This document shows positions 25,683 through 34,678 of a stretch of DNA of 64,000 nt, piece by piece. The position numbers were made by a program, and so were the translations under genes. The notes beneath the pieces were generated by a model. That model did no database searches. It had not been told where the DNA came from and saw only the letters and a list, made by a program, of their open reading frames with translations. Each line of letters starts with the position of its first letter. Within the stretch, counting starts at the first letter, position 1. Source of the stretch: JAJDAN01 sp046583095 (GTDB lineage Bacteria; Myxococcota_A; UBA9160; UBA4427); NCBI GenBank assembly GCA_046583095.1, contig JAYGDB010000048.1, positions 19,689-83,688 on the forward strand, in the 5' to 3' direction.

Positions 25683-26561
25683 ATGCCTGAGATCGAGGCC
25701 GCCGTTCGCATTGCTGTCGACCGTCCTCTCGCGGACGAGTGGTCGCTCGTTCTCACCTCGCAGGGGATCGAGAATGCGATTCGGCATACGCCGGAGGGGT
25801 TCGCGATCCTGGTGGACGCGGCAGACCTGGATGACGCCGTTCGTTCACTCGACAGCTACGCGCTGGAAAATCCCGGAACCCCGGCCGCGGCCGAGGAGCC
25901 GCAGGACCCGATCGGCGAAGTGGATCGATTCGTGGGCGGATCGCTGGGAGTGCTGATGATCGCGTTCTTCCTGGTCACGGGCCCTCGCAATCCGGACGTG
26001 GCCTGGTTCGCCGCGGGCAGCGCGGACGCCTCGCGGATCCTGGCCGGAGAGTTCTGGCGAACCGTGACGGCACTGTGTCTGCACGCCGACCTCAGTCACG
26101 TGCTGTCGAACGCGCTCTTCGGCGCACTCTTCGTCGGCGCGGTCTGTGCCGGGTTCGGCCCCGGGGTCGGCGTCGCCCTGACCCTGGCTGCAGGCGCGGC
26201 CGGGAACCTCGTCAACGCGGTCTTCCAGGGCCCGGACCATGTCTCCATCGGCGCCTCGACGGCGGTCTTCGGCGCAGTCGGCCTACTGGCGGGACGCGCC
26301 GTCGCGCAGCGACTTCGCCGGGGCGAACTCGGGCTCCGGATCTGGGTGCCGATCGCAGCGGGTCTGGCGTTGATCGCGATGCTCGGAACGGGCCAGCGCA
26401 GCGACATCTGGGCCCACGGCTTCGGCTTCTTGGCCGGGGGCTTCCTGGGCCTTCCGGCGAGCCTCGCGTGGCCGCAGCGCGCGGGCCGAAGCCTGCAGTG
26501 GGGCACGCTGGGCCTCGCAGTGGTCGTACTGGTTCGGTCCTGGCAATTCGGACTCGGCTGA
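25683..26561 (+). CDS. Rhomboid-family intramembrane serine protease
   Basis: Polytopic membrane protein of 292 residues with a soluble N-terminal domain of about 85 residues and six or seven hydrophobic segments. The catalytic serine is S192 in IGASTAVFGA (GxSx) and the histidine is H245 in WAHGFGFLAG. The L1/early motif is TALCLHADLSHVLSNALF (family HxxxN helix). It would cleave transmembrane substrates in the inner membrane. ATG 25683 is taken as start; an in-frame ATG at 25638 would add 15 residues. The N-terminal domain is unusual and may bind a regulator. Confidence 0.9.
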   Translation: MPEIEAAVRIAVDRPLADEWSLVLTSQGIENAIRHTPEGFAILVDAADLDDAVRSLDSYALENPGTPAAAEEPQDPIGEVDRFVGGSLGVLMIAFFLVTGPRNPDVAWFAAGSADASRILAGEFWRTVTALCLHADLSHVLSNALFGALFVGAVCAGFGPGVGVALTLAAGAAGNLVNAVFQGPDHVSIGASTAVFGAVGLLAGRAVAQRLRRGELGLRIWVPIAAGLALIAMLGTGQRSDIWAHGFGFLAGGFLGLPASLAWPQRAGRSLQWGTLGLAVVVLVRSWQFGLG

Positions 26562-26620
26562 GTGCTTCGTCGGCAGCTGCCTGCAGATCGGATCGCGGGC
26601 GTTAGACTCCCCTCCTTCCC

Positions 26621-28033
26621 GTGATCGCCCGAACCAACTCGACGATGCCCGGAACGGCCGTGGCGCGGCACCCGGCCAGATTCTCCTGCATGGCAGCGCT
26701 GCTGGCCGCCGGCCTGCTCGCCACGCCCGCGCAAGCCCAACAAATCGTCGACCTCGAGAGTTCCGAAGGCACGATCTCGGTGCAGCTCTACCAGAACGTC
26801 AACCTGGCTCCCTTCGTGAACGCCTTCGCGACACACTACACGGGGCCCCCCGGCGGCTTCGTCTTCCACAGGAGCGACAAAGACCCGTGCGACCTGGGCT
26901 CGTGTGCGTGCATCTCTTTCGACTGCACGGGCTGCCAGGACCTGCTGGAGCCGCTCTTCCGGTGCGACGACGAAGAGCCCGCCGTGTGCTCCTGCTCGGA
27001 CCCGATGACGACCCCGGCGTTCGAGTGCACCCTGAACGAAGGGACAACGATGCAATGCCCGGTTTCCGCCGTGGCCAATCCGAATCTCGCGACCTGCACC
27101 TGCGCGGACGATTCGGAGCCAGCGTTCGCCTGCGAAGACGAATCGGCTCCGCCCGGGGCCTGCCTGGAGGTCGACCTCAACGCGCCGTCCCCGGCCCTCT
27201 ACCTGGGGTTGTATCGAGTCGACAACGGCGGCGACGTGGTGCCCATCTCCGACTACATCCCGAGCGCGCACCAGAACGACTCCGGGATCTTCATGAACGA
27301 GCCAATGACCCTCGCCTTCGTCCGGGACGCCTCGACCGGGCTCATCACCTCCGAGGTGGTCATCAACGTCGAAGACAACACAGACCCGTTCGACGGAGCC
27401 ACCGGAACAGGCTCCGACGCCTACATGGTCTTCGGCGAGGTGGTCGGCGGGCAGAACGTGGTCGACAACATCTCCCGCCTGCCCACGCTCGATCTCTCCG
27501 TGCAGGTCGACGACGGCGAAATGCCACCCAGCGAGATCTTCCTGACCTGCTCGGACCAGCCGGTACCGCTTCCCTCCTGGATCCGCGGAATCCCGGACGC
27601 AATTCGTTGCGACATGAACGACCCCTGGGATCGGTTCCCGCTCATCGACCTCACCGGAGCAGACCCGCTGCCGCGGATCAACGGCTGCATGCCCGGGGAT
27701 GCCGACTGCCAACTCCCGATCTGCATGGTGACCGGGCTCGTCGAGGGCTGCGACGTTCCGTCTTGTCCCGAGATCGCGGCCTTTGACGGTGTCGACCGCT
27801 GCACCGCCCCGCTGCTCCCGGAATGCCTCGAACCCGGCCAGCTCGTCGGTCAGATCACGCCGTGCCTCGACCCGGCCTGCGACGATACCTTCGACGACTC
27901 GGGAACCCTGCGCTGCAGCGAGCCCCTGGGGCCGAACTTCCCGGTGCCGGAGCCGGCCCCTGCCAGCCTGGCTGCGGCAGCACTCGCAACGCTGGCCGCG
28001 CTCCGCCGCCTGCGCCGCCTGCGCCGCGCCTAG
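26621..28033 (+). CDS. Secreted cysteine-rich cyclophilin-like protein with PEP-CTERM-like tail
   Basis: Exported protein of 470 residues (GTG start; an in-frame ATG lies at 26645). Signal peptide: hydrophobic core then ATPAQA. Cyclophilin (peptidyl-prolyl isomerase) elements are split: VNLAPFVNAFATHY, GFVFHRSD (the FHR active-site stretch), then after about 130 residues NEPMTLAFVRD and AYMVFGEVVGGQNVVDNI. The interruption is a cysteine-rich insertion with many CxC/CxxC pairs, and a second Cys-rich part precedes the end. The C-terminus FPVPEPAPASLAAA plus hydrophobic run and RRLRRLRR is a PEP-CTERM-type sorting signal. Its stop overlaps the convergent BKACE stop by 4 bases. Confidence 0.82.
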   Translation: MIARTNSTMPGTAVARHPARFSCMAALLAAGLLATPAQAQQIVDLESSEGTISVQLYQNVNLAPFVNAFATHYTGPPGGFVFHRSDKDPCDLGSCACISFDCTGCQDLLEPLFRCDDEEPAVCSCSDPMTTPAFECTLNEGTTMQCPVSAVANPNLATCTCADDSEPAFACEDESAPPGACLEVDLNAPSPALYLGLYRVDNGGDVVPISDYIPSAHQNDSGIFMNEPMTLAFVRDASTGLITSEVVINVEDNTDPFDGATGTGSDAYMVFGEVVGGQNVVDNISRLPTLDLSVQVDDGEMPPSEIFLTCSDQPVPLPSWIRGIPDAIRCDMNDPWDRFPLIDLTGADPLPRINGCMPGDADCQLPICMVTGLVEGCDVPSCPEIAAFDGVDRCTAPLLPECLEPGQLVGQITPCLDPACDDTFDDSGTLRCSEPLGPNFPVPEPAPASLAAAALATLAALRRLRRLRRA

Positions 28034-28926
28034 CGGGGAAGTCCCAGGATCCGCTCCGCATCCGTCGTCGTGGCGACCGGAACCCCCACCTCTTCACACA
28101 ACTCTACGCTGCGGGCGACGATCTCCTGATTGGTGGGCTTGTCGCTTCCCATGTAATCCTCGAGACCGACGTGCAGGTGCCCCCCGCGCTCGAGAGCGTG
28201 TCGCGCAAGGCCCTGCTCGAAGACGTCGCCACCGAGGACCCCCACCGACCAGGGAAGCTCGCTGTCCCCGAGCAGTTCGAGATACACGTCGAGGCCCCAG
28301 GGCGTTGCCGGCAGACCGAAGCTCACGCCCTTGTGGCCCTGCCCCATGTAGCCGTAGTCGCCGCCCATGTAGAACTTGATCAGCGATCCCGCCGGCAGGC
28401 GACCCGCCTGGTGGTACGCGAGCGCGTGCCGCAGAAAACCCGGCTCGAAGATCGCGATGCTCGGCCCGAGCCGGAGCGAGTGGTGGAGATCGAAGGCCCA
28501 GCGGATCTCGGCCGGGGTATTCGCGTAGGCGAAGTCGATCGGGAGCGGCACACCGTCCGCGTCGGCGCCTCCGAGGTTGACCGAGCCCGGATCGACGAAG
28601 CCGATCCGCAGGTTCACCGCCTGCGCGACGATCTCCAGGTGGGCGTACCTCTCCTGCACCGTCGCCCCGAAGCCCAGGGTCGGATAGACCAGCGCATCGG
28701 AACGCTGCGCCAAGATCGGACGCATGTGCTCGAGATACGCGGCCGCGGCTTGCTCTCCGGGCACCATGATGTCCGCGATGTGGGTGTGCACGATGCAGGC
28801 ACCAGCCTCGATGCACGCGAGCGCACACTCGGTGATCTCCGCGGAACTGCGGGGCACGTTCGGATTCGTTTCCTTGGACGTCTGGCCGTTCAGGGCCACT
28901 TCGATCATCGCGGGTGAGACTGTCAC
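28030..28926 (-). CDS. BKACE (DUF849) beta-keto acid cleavage enzyme
   Basis: Zinc-dependent TIM-barrel enzyme of 298 residues that splits beta-keto acids with acetyl-CoA to give acetoacetate plus a CoA thioester. Family features: MIEVALNGQTSKETNPNVP, the metal histidines in CIVHTHIAD, FGYPTLG-like VYPTLGFG, IKFYMGGDYGYMG and GVLGGDVF. The GTG start at 28926 is well supported by AGGAGGAA 5 bases upstream; an ATG 18 bases inside has no ribosome site. The actual keto acid is unknown. Divergent from the acyl-CoA dehydrogenase operon. Confidence 0.9.
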   Translation of the reverse strand: MTVSPAMIEVALNGQTSKETNPNVPRSSAEITECALACIEAGACIVHTHIADIMVPGEQAAAAYLEHMRPILAQRSDALVYPTLGFGATVQERYAHLEIVAQAVNLRIGFVDPGSVNLGGADADGVPLPIDFAYANTPAEIRWAFDLHHSLRLGPSIAIFEPGFLRHALAYHQAGRLPAGSLIKFYMGGDYGYMGQGHKGVSFGLPATPWGLDVYLELLGDSELPWSVGVLGGDVFEQGLARHALERGGHLHVGLEDYMGSDKPTNQEIVARSVELCEEVGVPVATTTDAERILGLPR

Positions 28927-28965
28927 TCGGCTTCCTCCTAGTTTGGCAGTCTACTCCGCTGGGGT

Positions 28966-28993
28966 TTGACCTTTGTGGGGGGCGCGCTAGAAC
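28966..28993 (+). promoter_or_regulatory. Sigma-70-type promoter candidate of the 29.0-32.5 kb operon
   Basis: TTGACC (28966-28971) and TAGAAC (28988-28993) are separated by 16 bases, 46 bases before the ATG at 29039. The -35 matches at 5 of 6 positions and the -10 at 4 of 6. Confidence 0.55.
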
Positions 28994-29038
28994 GTGTTCC
29001 ACTCGCGCGCACCTGGGCGTCTCTGAACAGGATTCAAC

Positions 29039-30214
29039 ATGTACATCGACTACACGCCCGAGCAGAAGGCCCTGCGAGAAGAGCTGCGCTCGTACTTCGC
29101 GAAGCTGCTGACCCCCGAGCGCCGCGCCGGACTCCGCGGAATGGAAGGCGGCCCGACGTATCGGGAAACCGTCCGGCAAATGGGCAAGGACGGCTGGCTG
29201 GGTGTCGGCTGGCCCGAGGAGTACGGCGGCCAGGGACGCACGGCCCTCGAGCAGTTCATCTTCATCGACGAGGTGCGGCGCTGCGGAGCCCCGCTGCCCT
29301 TCGTCACCTTGAGCACGGTCGGCCCGGCCCTGATGGAGTTGGGGAGCGAAGAGCAGAAGGCCGAGTACCTGCCAAAGATCCTCGCGGGCGAAATCCACTT
29401 CGCCATCGGCTACACGGAGCCCGAGGCCGGAACCGACCTCGCCTCGCTCACGATGTCCGCGGTCAAGGACGGCGACGCGTACGTGATCAACGGGACGAAG
29501 ATCTTCACCAGCGGCGCCAACATCGCCGACTACATCTGGCTGGCGGCCCGCACGAACAGCGAAGGCAAGAAGCACCACGGCATCACGATCTTCATCCTCG
29601 ATACGAAGGATCCGGGCTTCAGCTCTTCACTGATCCATACGCTCGGTAACGGCGCCACCTGCATGAGCTACTACGAGAACTGCCGGGTGCCGGAACGCAA
29701 CATCGTGGGCGGCCTGAACGGCGGCTGGCGACTCATCACCACCCAACTCAACCACGAGCGGGTGGGACTCGCAGCCTTCGGCGCCCTCTCCCTCAAGCAC
29801 CTCGACGACGTCGTCGCCTGGGCGAACGAAACCGAGGGCGAAGACCGCCGCCCGGTTTCGGAAAGGCCCTGGGTACAGATCGCGCTGGGCGAGGCGAAGG
29901 CACGTCTCGAGGCGATGAAGCTCATGAACTGGCGGATGGCCTGGCAACTCGAACAGGGCAGTCTCGATCCCGCCCAGGCCTCGGCCGTCAAGGTCTACGG
30001 CACCGAGACGGTCGTCGAGGTCTACCGGTTGCTGCTGGACGTGGTCGGGAGCGCCGGCACGATCGTCGCGGGCTCCCCGGGTGCCATCCTGCAAGGTGAC
30101 CTCGAGGTGAACTACCGAGCCTGCCAGATCAACACCTTCGGGGGCGGCGTGAACGAGGTCCAGCGCGAGATCGTCTCGATGGCCGGCCTTCGCATGCCGC
30201 GCGTGCCGCGGTAG
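29039..30214 (+). CDS. Acyl-CoA dehydrogenase, catalytic-subunit type
   Basis: FAD enzyme of 391 residues, first gene of the second dehydrogenase operon. MYIDYTPEQKALREELRSYF, then FAIGYTEPEAGTDLASLTMSA (FAD contacts), YVINGTKIFTSGAN and the C-terminal TFGGGVNEVQREIVSMAGLRMPR are typical of steroid- or side-chain-type FadE subunits. In those, the glutamate of GGGVNE is in the active-site region. An 8-base gap to the next gene supports a two-subunit enzyme. Confidence 0.92.
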   Translation: MYIDYTPEQKALREELRSYFAKLLTPERRAGLRGMEGGPTYRETVRQMGKDGWLGVGWPEEYGGQGRTALEQFIFIDEVRRCGAPLPFVTLSTVGPALMELGSEEQKAEYLPKILAGEIHFAIGYTEPEAGTDLASLTMSAVKDGDAYVINGTKIFTSGANIADYIWLAARTNSEGKKHHGITIFILDTKDPGFSSSLIHTLGNGATCMSYYENCRVPERNIVGGLNGGWRLITTQLNHERVGLAAFGALSLKHLDDVVAWANETEGEDRRPVSERPWVQIALGEAKARLEAMKLMNWRMAWQLEQGSLDPAQASAVKVYGTETVVEVYRLLLDVVGSAGTIVAGSPGAILQGDLEVNYRACQINTFGGGVNEVQREIVSMAGLRMPRVPR

Positions 30215-30222
30215 GAGAAGAG

Positions 30223-31353
30223 ATGGACTTCTCCTTCACGGAAGAGCAAGAAGCCGTTCGCGACCTCGCGCGCGAGATCTTCAGCGACCACGCCGACCCC
30301 GAGCGAATTCGCGCGTGCGAGGCCTCGGTGGAGGGCATCGATCGCGAACTGTGGGATGCCCTTGCCAAGGCGAATCTCCTCGGCCTGGCCGTCTCCGAAG
30401 ACCACGGTGGTTCGGGGATGGGCCTCTCCGAGGCCGCCCTGCTGCTCACCGAGCAGGGACGCAGCGTCGCCCAGGCCCCGTTGCTCGCCCACATCGTGAT
30501 GGCGGGCATGCCGATCGCCGAATTCGGGAGCGACGCCCAGCGCGAGCGTTACCTGCCGAGAATGGCGACCGGCGAGGTGATCCTGACAGCGGCTCTCAAC
30601 GAGTACGCGGCGGTCGACCCGGCCCGACCCCGCGTCAGCGCGAAACCCGACGGCGACGACTGGCTGCTCGAGGGCGAGAAGATCTGCGTACCCGCGGGCC
30701 ACCTCGCCGAGCGCATCCTCGTCCCGGCGCGGACCGGTAACGACACGATCGGCGTCTTCCTGCTCGATCCCAGCGCAGAAGGCGTCACGATCGAGCGCCA
30801 GAAAGTGACCAACCACGAGGCCCAGGTGCAGCTCGTGCTCGCCGGCGCGCGTATCGACGGGGGCGACGTGTTGGGCGATCCCCGGGACGGTGAGGCGATC
30901 GTGCGCTGCATCGAGGAGCGGACCGCGATCGGCCTGTGCGCAATCCAGCTCGGCGTCGCAGAGGAAGCACTACGTCGCACCGCGGAGTACACCGGCATCC
31001 GAAAGCAGTTCGGTAAGGCGCTCGGCTCCTTCCAGGCCGTATCCCTGCGCGCCGCCGACGCCTACATCGACCTCGAGGCCATGCGCGCCACCCTGTGGCA
31101 GGCGCTGTGGCGACTGGATCAAGGCTTGCCCGCCGGGATCGAGGTCGGTGTGGCGAAGTGGTGGGCGTGCCGTGGGGGTCAGCGCGTCGTCCACACCGCA
31201 CAGCACCTGCACGGCGGCATTGGCGCCGATATCGACTATCCGATCCACCGCTTCTTCCTGTGGGCGAAGCAGCTCGATCTCTCCCTCGGCGGTGCCTCGG
31301 CCGAGCTTGCGAAGCTGGGCGCGCTGGTATCCCGAGCGAGCGCAGACGCCTGA
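30223..31353 (+). CDS. Acyl-CoA dehydrogenase, partner-subunit type
   Basis: Acyl-CoA dehydrogenase of 376 residues. MDFSFTEEQEAVRDLAREIF starts the family fold. The C-terminal QHLHGGIGADIDYPIHRFFLWAKQLDLSLGGASAEL is the type found in the non-catalytic partner of heteromeric FadE pairs. The middle domain is more divergent (PARPRVSAKPDGDDWLLEGEKICVPAG). GGAG precedes the ATG closely. Together with the upstream gene it probably forms an alpha2beta2 complex. Confidence 0.9.
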   Translation: MDFSFTEEQEAVRDLAREIFSDHADPERIRACEASVEGIDRELWDALAKANLLGLAVSEDHGGSGMGLSEAALLLTEQGRSVAQAPLLAHIVMAGMPIAEFGSDAQRERYLPRMATGEVILTAALNEYAAVDPARPRVSAKPDGDDWLLEGEKICVPAGHLAERILVPARTGNDTIGVFLLDPSAEGVTIERQKVTNHEAQVQLVLAGARIDGGDVLGDPRDGEAIVRCIEERTAIGLCAIQLGVAEEALRRTAEYTGIRKQFGKALGSFQAVSLRAADAYIDLEAMRATLWQALWRLDQGLPAGIEVGVAKWWACRGGQRVVHTAQHLHGGIGADIDYPIHRFFLWAKQLDLSLGGASAELAKLGALVSRASADA

Positions 31354-31370
31354 CTCGCTACAGTAGGCGC

Positions 31371-32528
31371 GTGCCCGTCGAGATCCGGATGCCCGAGCTC
31401 TCCTCCGACATCACCGAGGCAGATCTCGTTTCCTGGCTCGTGAAGCCCGGCGATCACGTCGAGGCCGGCGAGCTGATCGCCGAACTCGAGACCGAGAAGT
31501 CGACGGTCGAGTTCGAATCCCCGGCCAGCGGCACGCTCGTCGAGATCCTCGTTCCCGAAGGCACGAACGGGGTCGAAGTGGGGACGGTGCTCGCGCTGTT
31601 CGAGCCGGACACGGGCGAGCCCGCCATCAGCGAGCCCGAAGCCGCGCCCGCCCCGATCCCCGAACCGCGTTCGGAGATTCGGGCCACGGCCCTCGCACGA
31701 CGCGCCGCCGAGCAAGCGGGTGTCGATCTCGATGCCATCACCGGCAGCGGCCAGGCCGGCCGGATCGTCAAGGCCGATGTCCAGGCCGCGGCGGCTTCGG
31801 GCTCGGAGACACCCACCGCGGCATCCGCGCCGAGTCCGGTCGATTCGGAGGCGCCTCACACGTCGGTGCCTGTCTCGCGCATGCGACGGACGATTGCCGC
31901 TCGCCTGACCCAATCGAAACAGACGATTCCCCACTTCTACCTGAGCGTGGACTGCGAGATCGACCTGCTGCTCGGGATGCGGACCCGCTTCAACGCCGAA
32001 GATCGCCACATCTCGGTGAACGACTTCGTGGTGCGAGCGGCAGCCCTCGCCCTCGTCGAGGTGCCCGATGCCAACGTGAGCTGGGCAGAAGACGCGCTGA
32101 TCCGTTACGAGCGAGCGGACGTGGCCGTCGCGGTGGCGACCGAGGGGGGGCTCATCACCCCCGTGGTGCGCGAGGCCGACCGCAAGGAGCTCGTGACGAT
32201 CTCGGAGGAGGTGCGCGACCTCGCCGCCCGCGCCCGCGAAGGCAAGCTCCACCCGCGCGAGTACCAGGGCGGGAGCCTCACCGTCTCGAACCTCGGCATG
32301 CACGGGATCGACAGCGTGTACCCCATCCTGAACCCGCCGCAGAGCTGCATCCTCGGAGTTGGCGCCGGGCGGCAGCAGCCCGTCGTCCGCAACGGAGAGC
32401 TGGCGATCGGGACCGTGATGACCTGCACGCTCGCCGCGGACCACCGCGCGCTCGACGGCATCGCCGGCGCGCGGCTGCTCGCCGCAGTCAAGCAACACCT
32501 GGAAGATCCTCGCCGGATGCTGCTGTGA
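31371..32528 (+). CDS. 2-oxo acid dehydrogenase E2 (dihydrolipoyl acyltransferase)
   Basis: Acyltransferase core of a 2-oxo acid dehydrogenase complex, 385 residues. Domains: one lipoyl domain (about 1-75, lipoyl lysine in ELETEKSTVEFESP), a peripheral-subunit-binding domain (about 103-140, RATALARRAAEQAGVDLDAITGSGQAGRIVKADV), then the catalytic domain with HxxxDG in LAADHRALDGIAGARLL. GTG start at 31371, 17 bases after the dehydrogenase pair. The E1 and E3 genes are not in the window. Such stand-alone E2-like genes beside acyl-CoA dehydrogenases may serve a different acyl transfer. Confidence 0.92.
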   Translation: MPVEIRMPELSSDITEADLVSWLVKPGDHVEAGELIAELETEKSTVEFESPASGTLVEILVPEGTNGVEVGTVLALFEPDTGEPAISEPEAAPAPIPEPRSEIRATALARRAAEQAGVDLDAITGSGQAGRIVKADVQAAAASGSETPTAASAPSPVDSEAPHTSVPVSRMRRTIAARLTQSKQTIPHFYLSVDCEIDLLLGMRTRFNAEDRHISVNDFVVRAAALALVEVPDANVSWAEDALIRYERADVAVAVATEGGLITPVVREADRKELVTISEEVRDLAARAREGKLHPREYQGGSLTVSNLGMHGIDSVYPILNPPQSCILGVGAGRQQPVVRNGELAIGTVMTCTLAADHRALDGIAGARLLAAVKQHLEDPRRMLL

Positions 32529-32562
32529 GCCGTTGACGCGGGCCCGGACCCGCGACCGGCGA

Positions 32563-33588
32563 TCACCCGCAGGTCGCCCGTTGCCAACCCGACGTCTGCC
32601 AGCTCGATCGGTCGTCCCGAAACACCCGGGCCTCCGCGTTCTCGCCTGCCAGAACGTCGCGGCCTTCTTCCTCGGACAAGACCAGCAGCGCGGTGCTGAG
32701 TGCCTCGGCGAGCGTCGCGTCGCGTGCCACGACGATCGCCCGCCGGGCTTCACTGATCGCGAGACCGCTGCGCGGATCGACGACGTGGCTGTAGCGACGG
32801 CCGCCGATCTCGCTCGAACTGCCAAGGCTCGACGAAACCGAGAGCGCCTGGTCGCAGAGTTCGATCACGGCGAGAACGCCGCCCTCGTCGTCCTGAACGG
32901 CGAGACGCCAGGCCGGAGCGTCCGCGGGTGCGCCCAGCGCCCAGACGCTGCTCTGCCCGAAGCTCAGCAGACCGCGGTGGAAGCCGGCTGCACGCAGGTC
33001 CACCGCGACCGCGTCGAGCGCAAAGCCCTTCGCGATGCCGCCCAGATCGACGGCCATGCCGGCTTCGACGAGCCGAGCCCGGTGGCCCGGGCGAGAGGAG
33101 CCGAGAATGACCGGGCGCCCGACCAGCCCAGCCGCCGCCGCGATCTCCGTCTCGTCCGGAGCGACGCCTCGCTCCGCGGCCCGCGTCCACAGTTCGACCA
33201 GCGGGCCAACACTCACGTCGAAGGCGCCGCGTGAAGAGCGGCGAGCCTCTTCGGCACGCGCCAGCAAGGCGTGCACCCGGGGGTCGATCTCGACGTCCTC
33301 CCGTCCGGCGCCTGCATTCAGCCGCCGGACGTCACTCCCCTCGACGTAGCGGCTCGCGACACGCTCGAGCGTGGAGACCGAGTCGAATGCCGCCGTGAGT
33401 GCCTCGCGGGCGCTCTCCTCTTCACCGGGCCGCACCAGCAGCGCGAGGTCGAGAAGCGTGCCCATCACCAGCCGGCCGTCCTCGACGGGCACGGCCTCGG
33501 TGGGCCCCGCGCAGCCGAGGATCCAGACCGCGCACAGCCAGACCCGGACGTCAGCTCTCGGGTTCGGAAAGCGTCGAAGGATCCTCAT
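32563..33588 (-). CDS. apbE: FAD:protein FMN transferase (ApbE family), lipoprotein
   Basis: Periplasmic enzyme of 341 residues that attaches FMN from FAD to a threonine of exported flavoproteins. The N-terminus has a hydrophobic stretch ending WILGCAG, a lipobox, so it is probably a lipoprotein. ApbE features: MGTLLDLAL, RGAFDVSVGPLVELW, VDLGGIAKGFALD (Mg/FAD site), FGQSSVWALG, YSHVVDPRSGLAI and DATLAEALSTALLVLSEEEG. It overlaps the membrane-protein gene by 38 bases, the last gene of a porin / FMN-protein / 4-TM / ApbE operon. Its natural target is very likely the FMN-binding protein encoded two genes upstream. Confidence 0.9.
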   Translation of the reverse strand: MRILRRFPNPRADVRVWLCAVWILGCAGPTEAVPVEDGRLVMGTLLDLALLVRPGEEESAREALTAAFDSVSTLERVASRYVEGSDVRRLNAGAGREDVEIDPRVHALLARAEEARRSSRGAFDVSVGPLVELWTRAAERGVAPDETEIAAAAGLVGRPVILGSSRPGHRARLVEAGMAVDLGGIAKGFALDAVAVDLRAAGFHRGLLSFGQSSVWALGAPADAPAWRLAVQDDEGGVLAVIELCDQALSVSSSLGSSSEIGGRRYSHVVDPRSGLAISEARRAIVVARDATLAEALSTALLVLSEEEGRDVLAGENAEARVFRDDRSSWQTSGWQRATCG

Positions 33589-34102
33589 CGTCCAGCGGCT
33601 CCCATCCCTCGCCCTCGAAGTTCTCCTGGGAGCCCGTGAAGACGGACCACACCGAGACGACGACCAACACCGCCAGGCTGCCCTGCAACAGCAGGAAGCC
33701 CGCCACCTTCACGATCGCGAACGCCTCGCCCCCATAGCGAACCATCCAGCTCGCTCCTTCGTCCAGCAGCCCGGCGAAAAAAGGCACCGAGATCAGCCAT
33801 GCCTTCGCGCGGCCCGAGAGGGGCACGAAGAGCATCAGGTGAGTCATCACGAGCAGCAACATGCCGATCGCAAACAGGTGGAAGTGCGAAACCTCGAGCA
33901 GTCCCTGGTAGGTGCGGGGCGAGGTGAACTGCTCGGGAGCACCGAGGTAGTACGCGGCGACCGAGGACGGAGCCAGCGTCATCTTGTTGAAGTAGAGAAG
34001 TCCGTTCGTCAGCCACAGAATGCCGACGTAGACCGAGTAGATCAGTACGATCACCTGCAGCAGGCGATTGCGCGACCATTCTCCCGTTACGACCCAACGC
34101 AA
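33551..34102 (-). CDS. 4-TM membrane protein with conserved-looking histidines (putative electron-transfer subunit)
   Basis: Protein of 183 residues with four hydrophobic helices (about 14-37, 75-94, 101-120, 129-152) and a soluble acidic C-terminus. Histidines H73, H75 and H88 fall at the start and end of helix 2 (SHFHLFAIGMLLLVMTHL), suggesting heme or quinone binding, but no CxxCH is present. It is not matched to a named family. Position between an FMN-binding protein (4-base gap) and ApbE (38-base overlap) makes a role in passing electrons between quinone and the periplasmic flavin the best inference. Confidence 0.7.
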   Translation of the reverse strand: MRWVVTGEWSRNRLLQVIVLIYSVYVGILWLTNGLLYFNKMTLAPSSVAAYYLGAPEQFTSPRTYQGLLEVSHFHLFAIGMLLLVMTHLMLFVPLSGRAKAWLISVPFFAGLLDEGASWMVRYGGEAFAIVKVAGFLLLQGSLAVLVVVSVWSVFTGSQENFEGEGWEPLDDEDPSTLSEPES

Positions 34103-34105
34103 GCT

Positions 34106-34678
34106 TCAGTCCCCCGAACCGATCAGGACCGTATGGTAGGCCAGCGCCCGCCGGATCCCGTCTGTTGCGACACGCGTAGAGAGGGTCGCGTTCACGACCC
34201 CGTGCACGTCGCTGCCAACCCGCAGCCGATCCTGCGCGGTCTTGCCCGCAAACTGTGCGTACCACTTTTCCGAAGGCAGGTAGTCGAGGGGCTCGTGGAA
34301 CGCGAGGATACGAACCGATCGAACGTCGCCCTCGGGGCCCAGGACCACCATCAACGCAGCCGGATGGGTTCGCACCGTGTGGACGTCGATGTGCGCATAG
34401 CCCAGCACCTCGTCGCCCCGGTACGCGGTGAAGATCGTCACGAGCTTCGACTCGAGCTTGGCGCGGCCGGCCTGCTGGATCGCTTCGACCTGCTCGGGGG
34501 TCAAGAGGGTCGTCTTCTTGTCGACCCGATCGGCGTCCGGGAACGCGAGGGAGATGGCCTCCTGACGCGAGTGGAAGACCTTGGCGTGGGCCGGTAGCGC
34601 GCACAGCGAGAGCACGGCGAGGGCGACGAGAACGAGACCGCCTGCAGCCACACGGCGAGCCGGCTCGTCAGAAGACAA
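34106..34678 (-). CDS. Exported FMN-binding-domain protein (predicted ApbE substrate)
   Basis: Protein of 190 residues: signal peptide (VLSLCALPAHA) and an FMN-binding domain like that of NqrC/RnfG. The flavinylation region DVHGVVNATLSTRVATDGIRR carries N163-A-T165 with the DxxxG-AT pattern used by ApbE; T165 is the likely attachment site. YRGDEVLGYAHIDVHTVRTHPAALMVVLGPEGDV is the typical beta-rich core. It would be a one-flavin carrier on the periplasmic face. Its start overlaps the porin gene's end by 11 bases. Confidence 0.86.
   Translation of the reverse strand: MSSDEPARRVAAGGLVLVALAVLSLCALPAHAKVFHSRQEAISLAFPDADRVDKKTTLLTPEQVEAIQQAGRAKLESKLVTIFTAYRGDEVLGYAHIDVHTVRTHPAALMVVLGPEGDVRSVRILAFHEPLDYLPSEKWYAQFAGKTAQDRLRVGSDVHGVVNATLSTRVATDGIRRALAYHTVLIGSGD

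Noticed and set aside
26621..28033. Full PEP-CTERM/exosortase system in this window
   Set aside because: Only the sorting-signal-like tail is seen; no exosortase or EPS cluster is present here.
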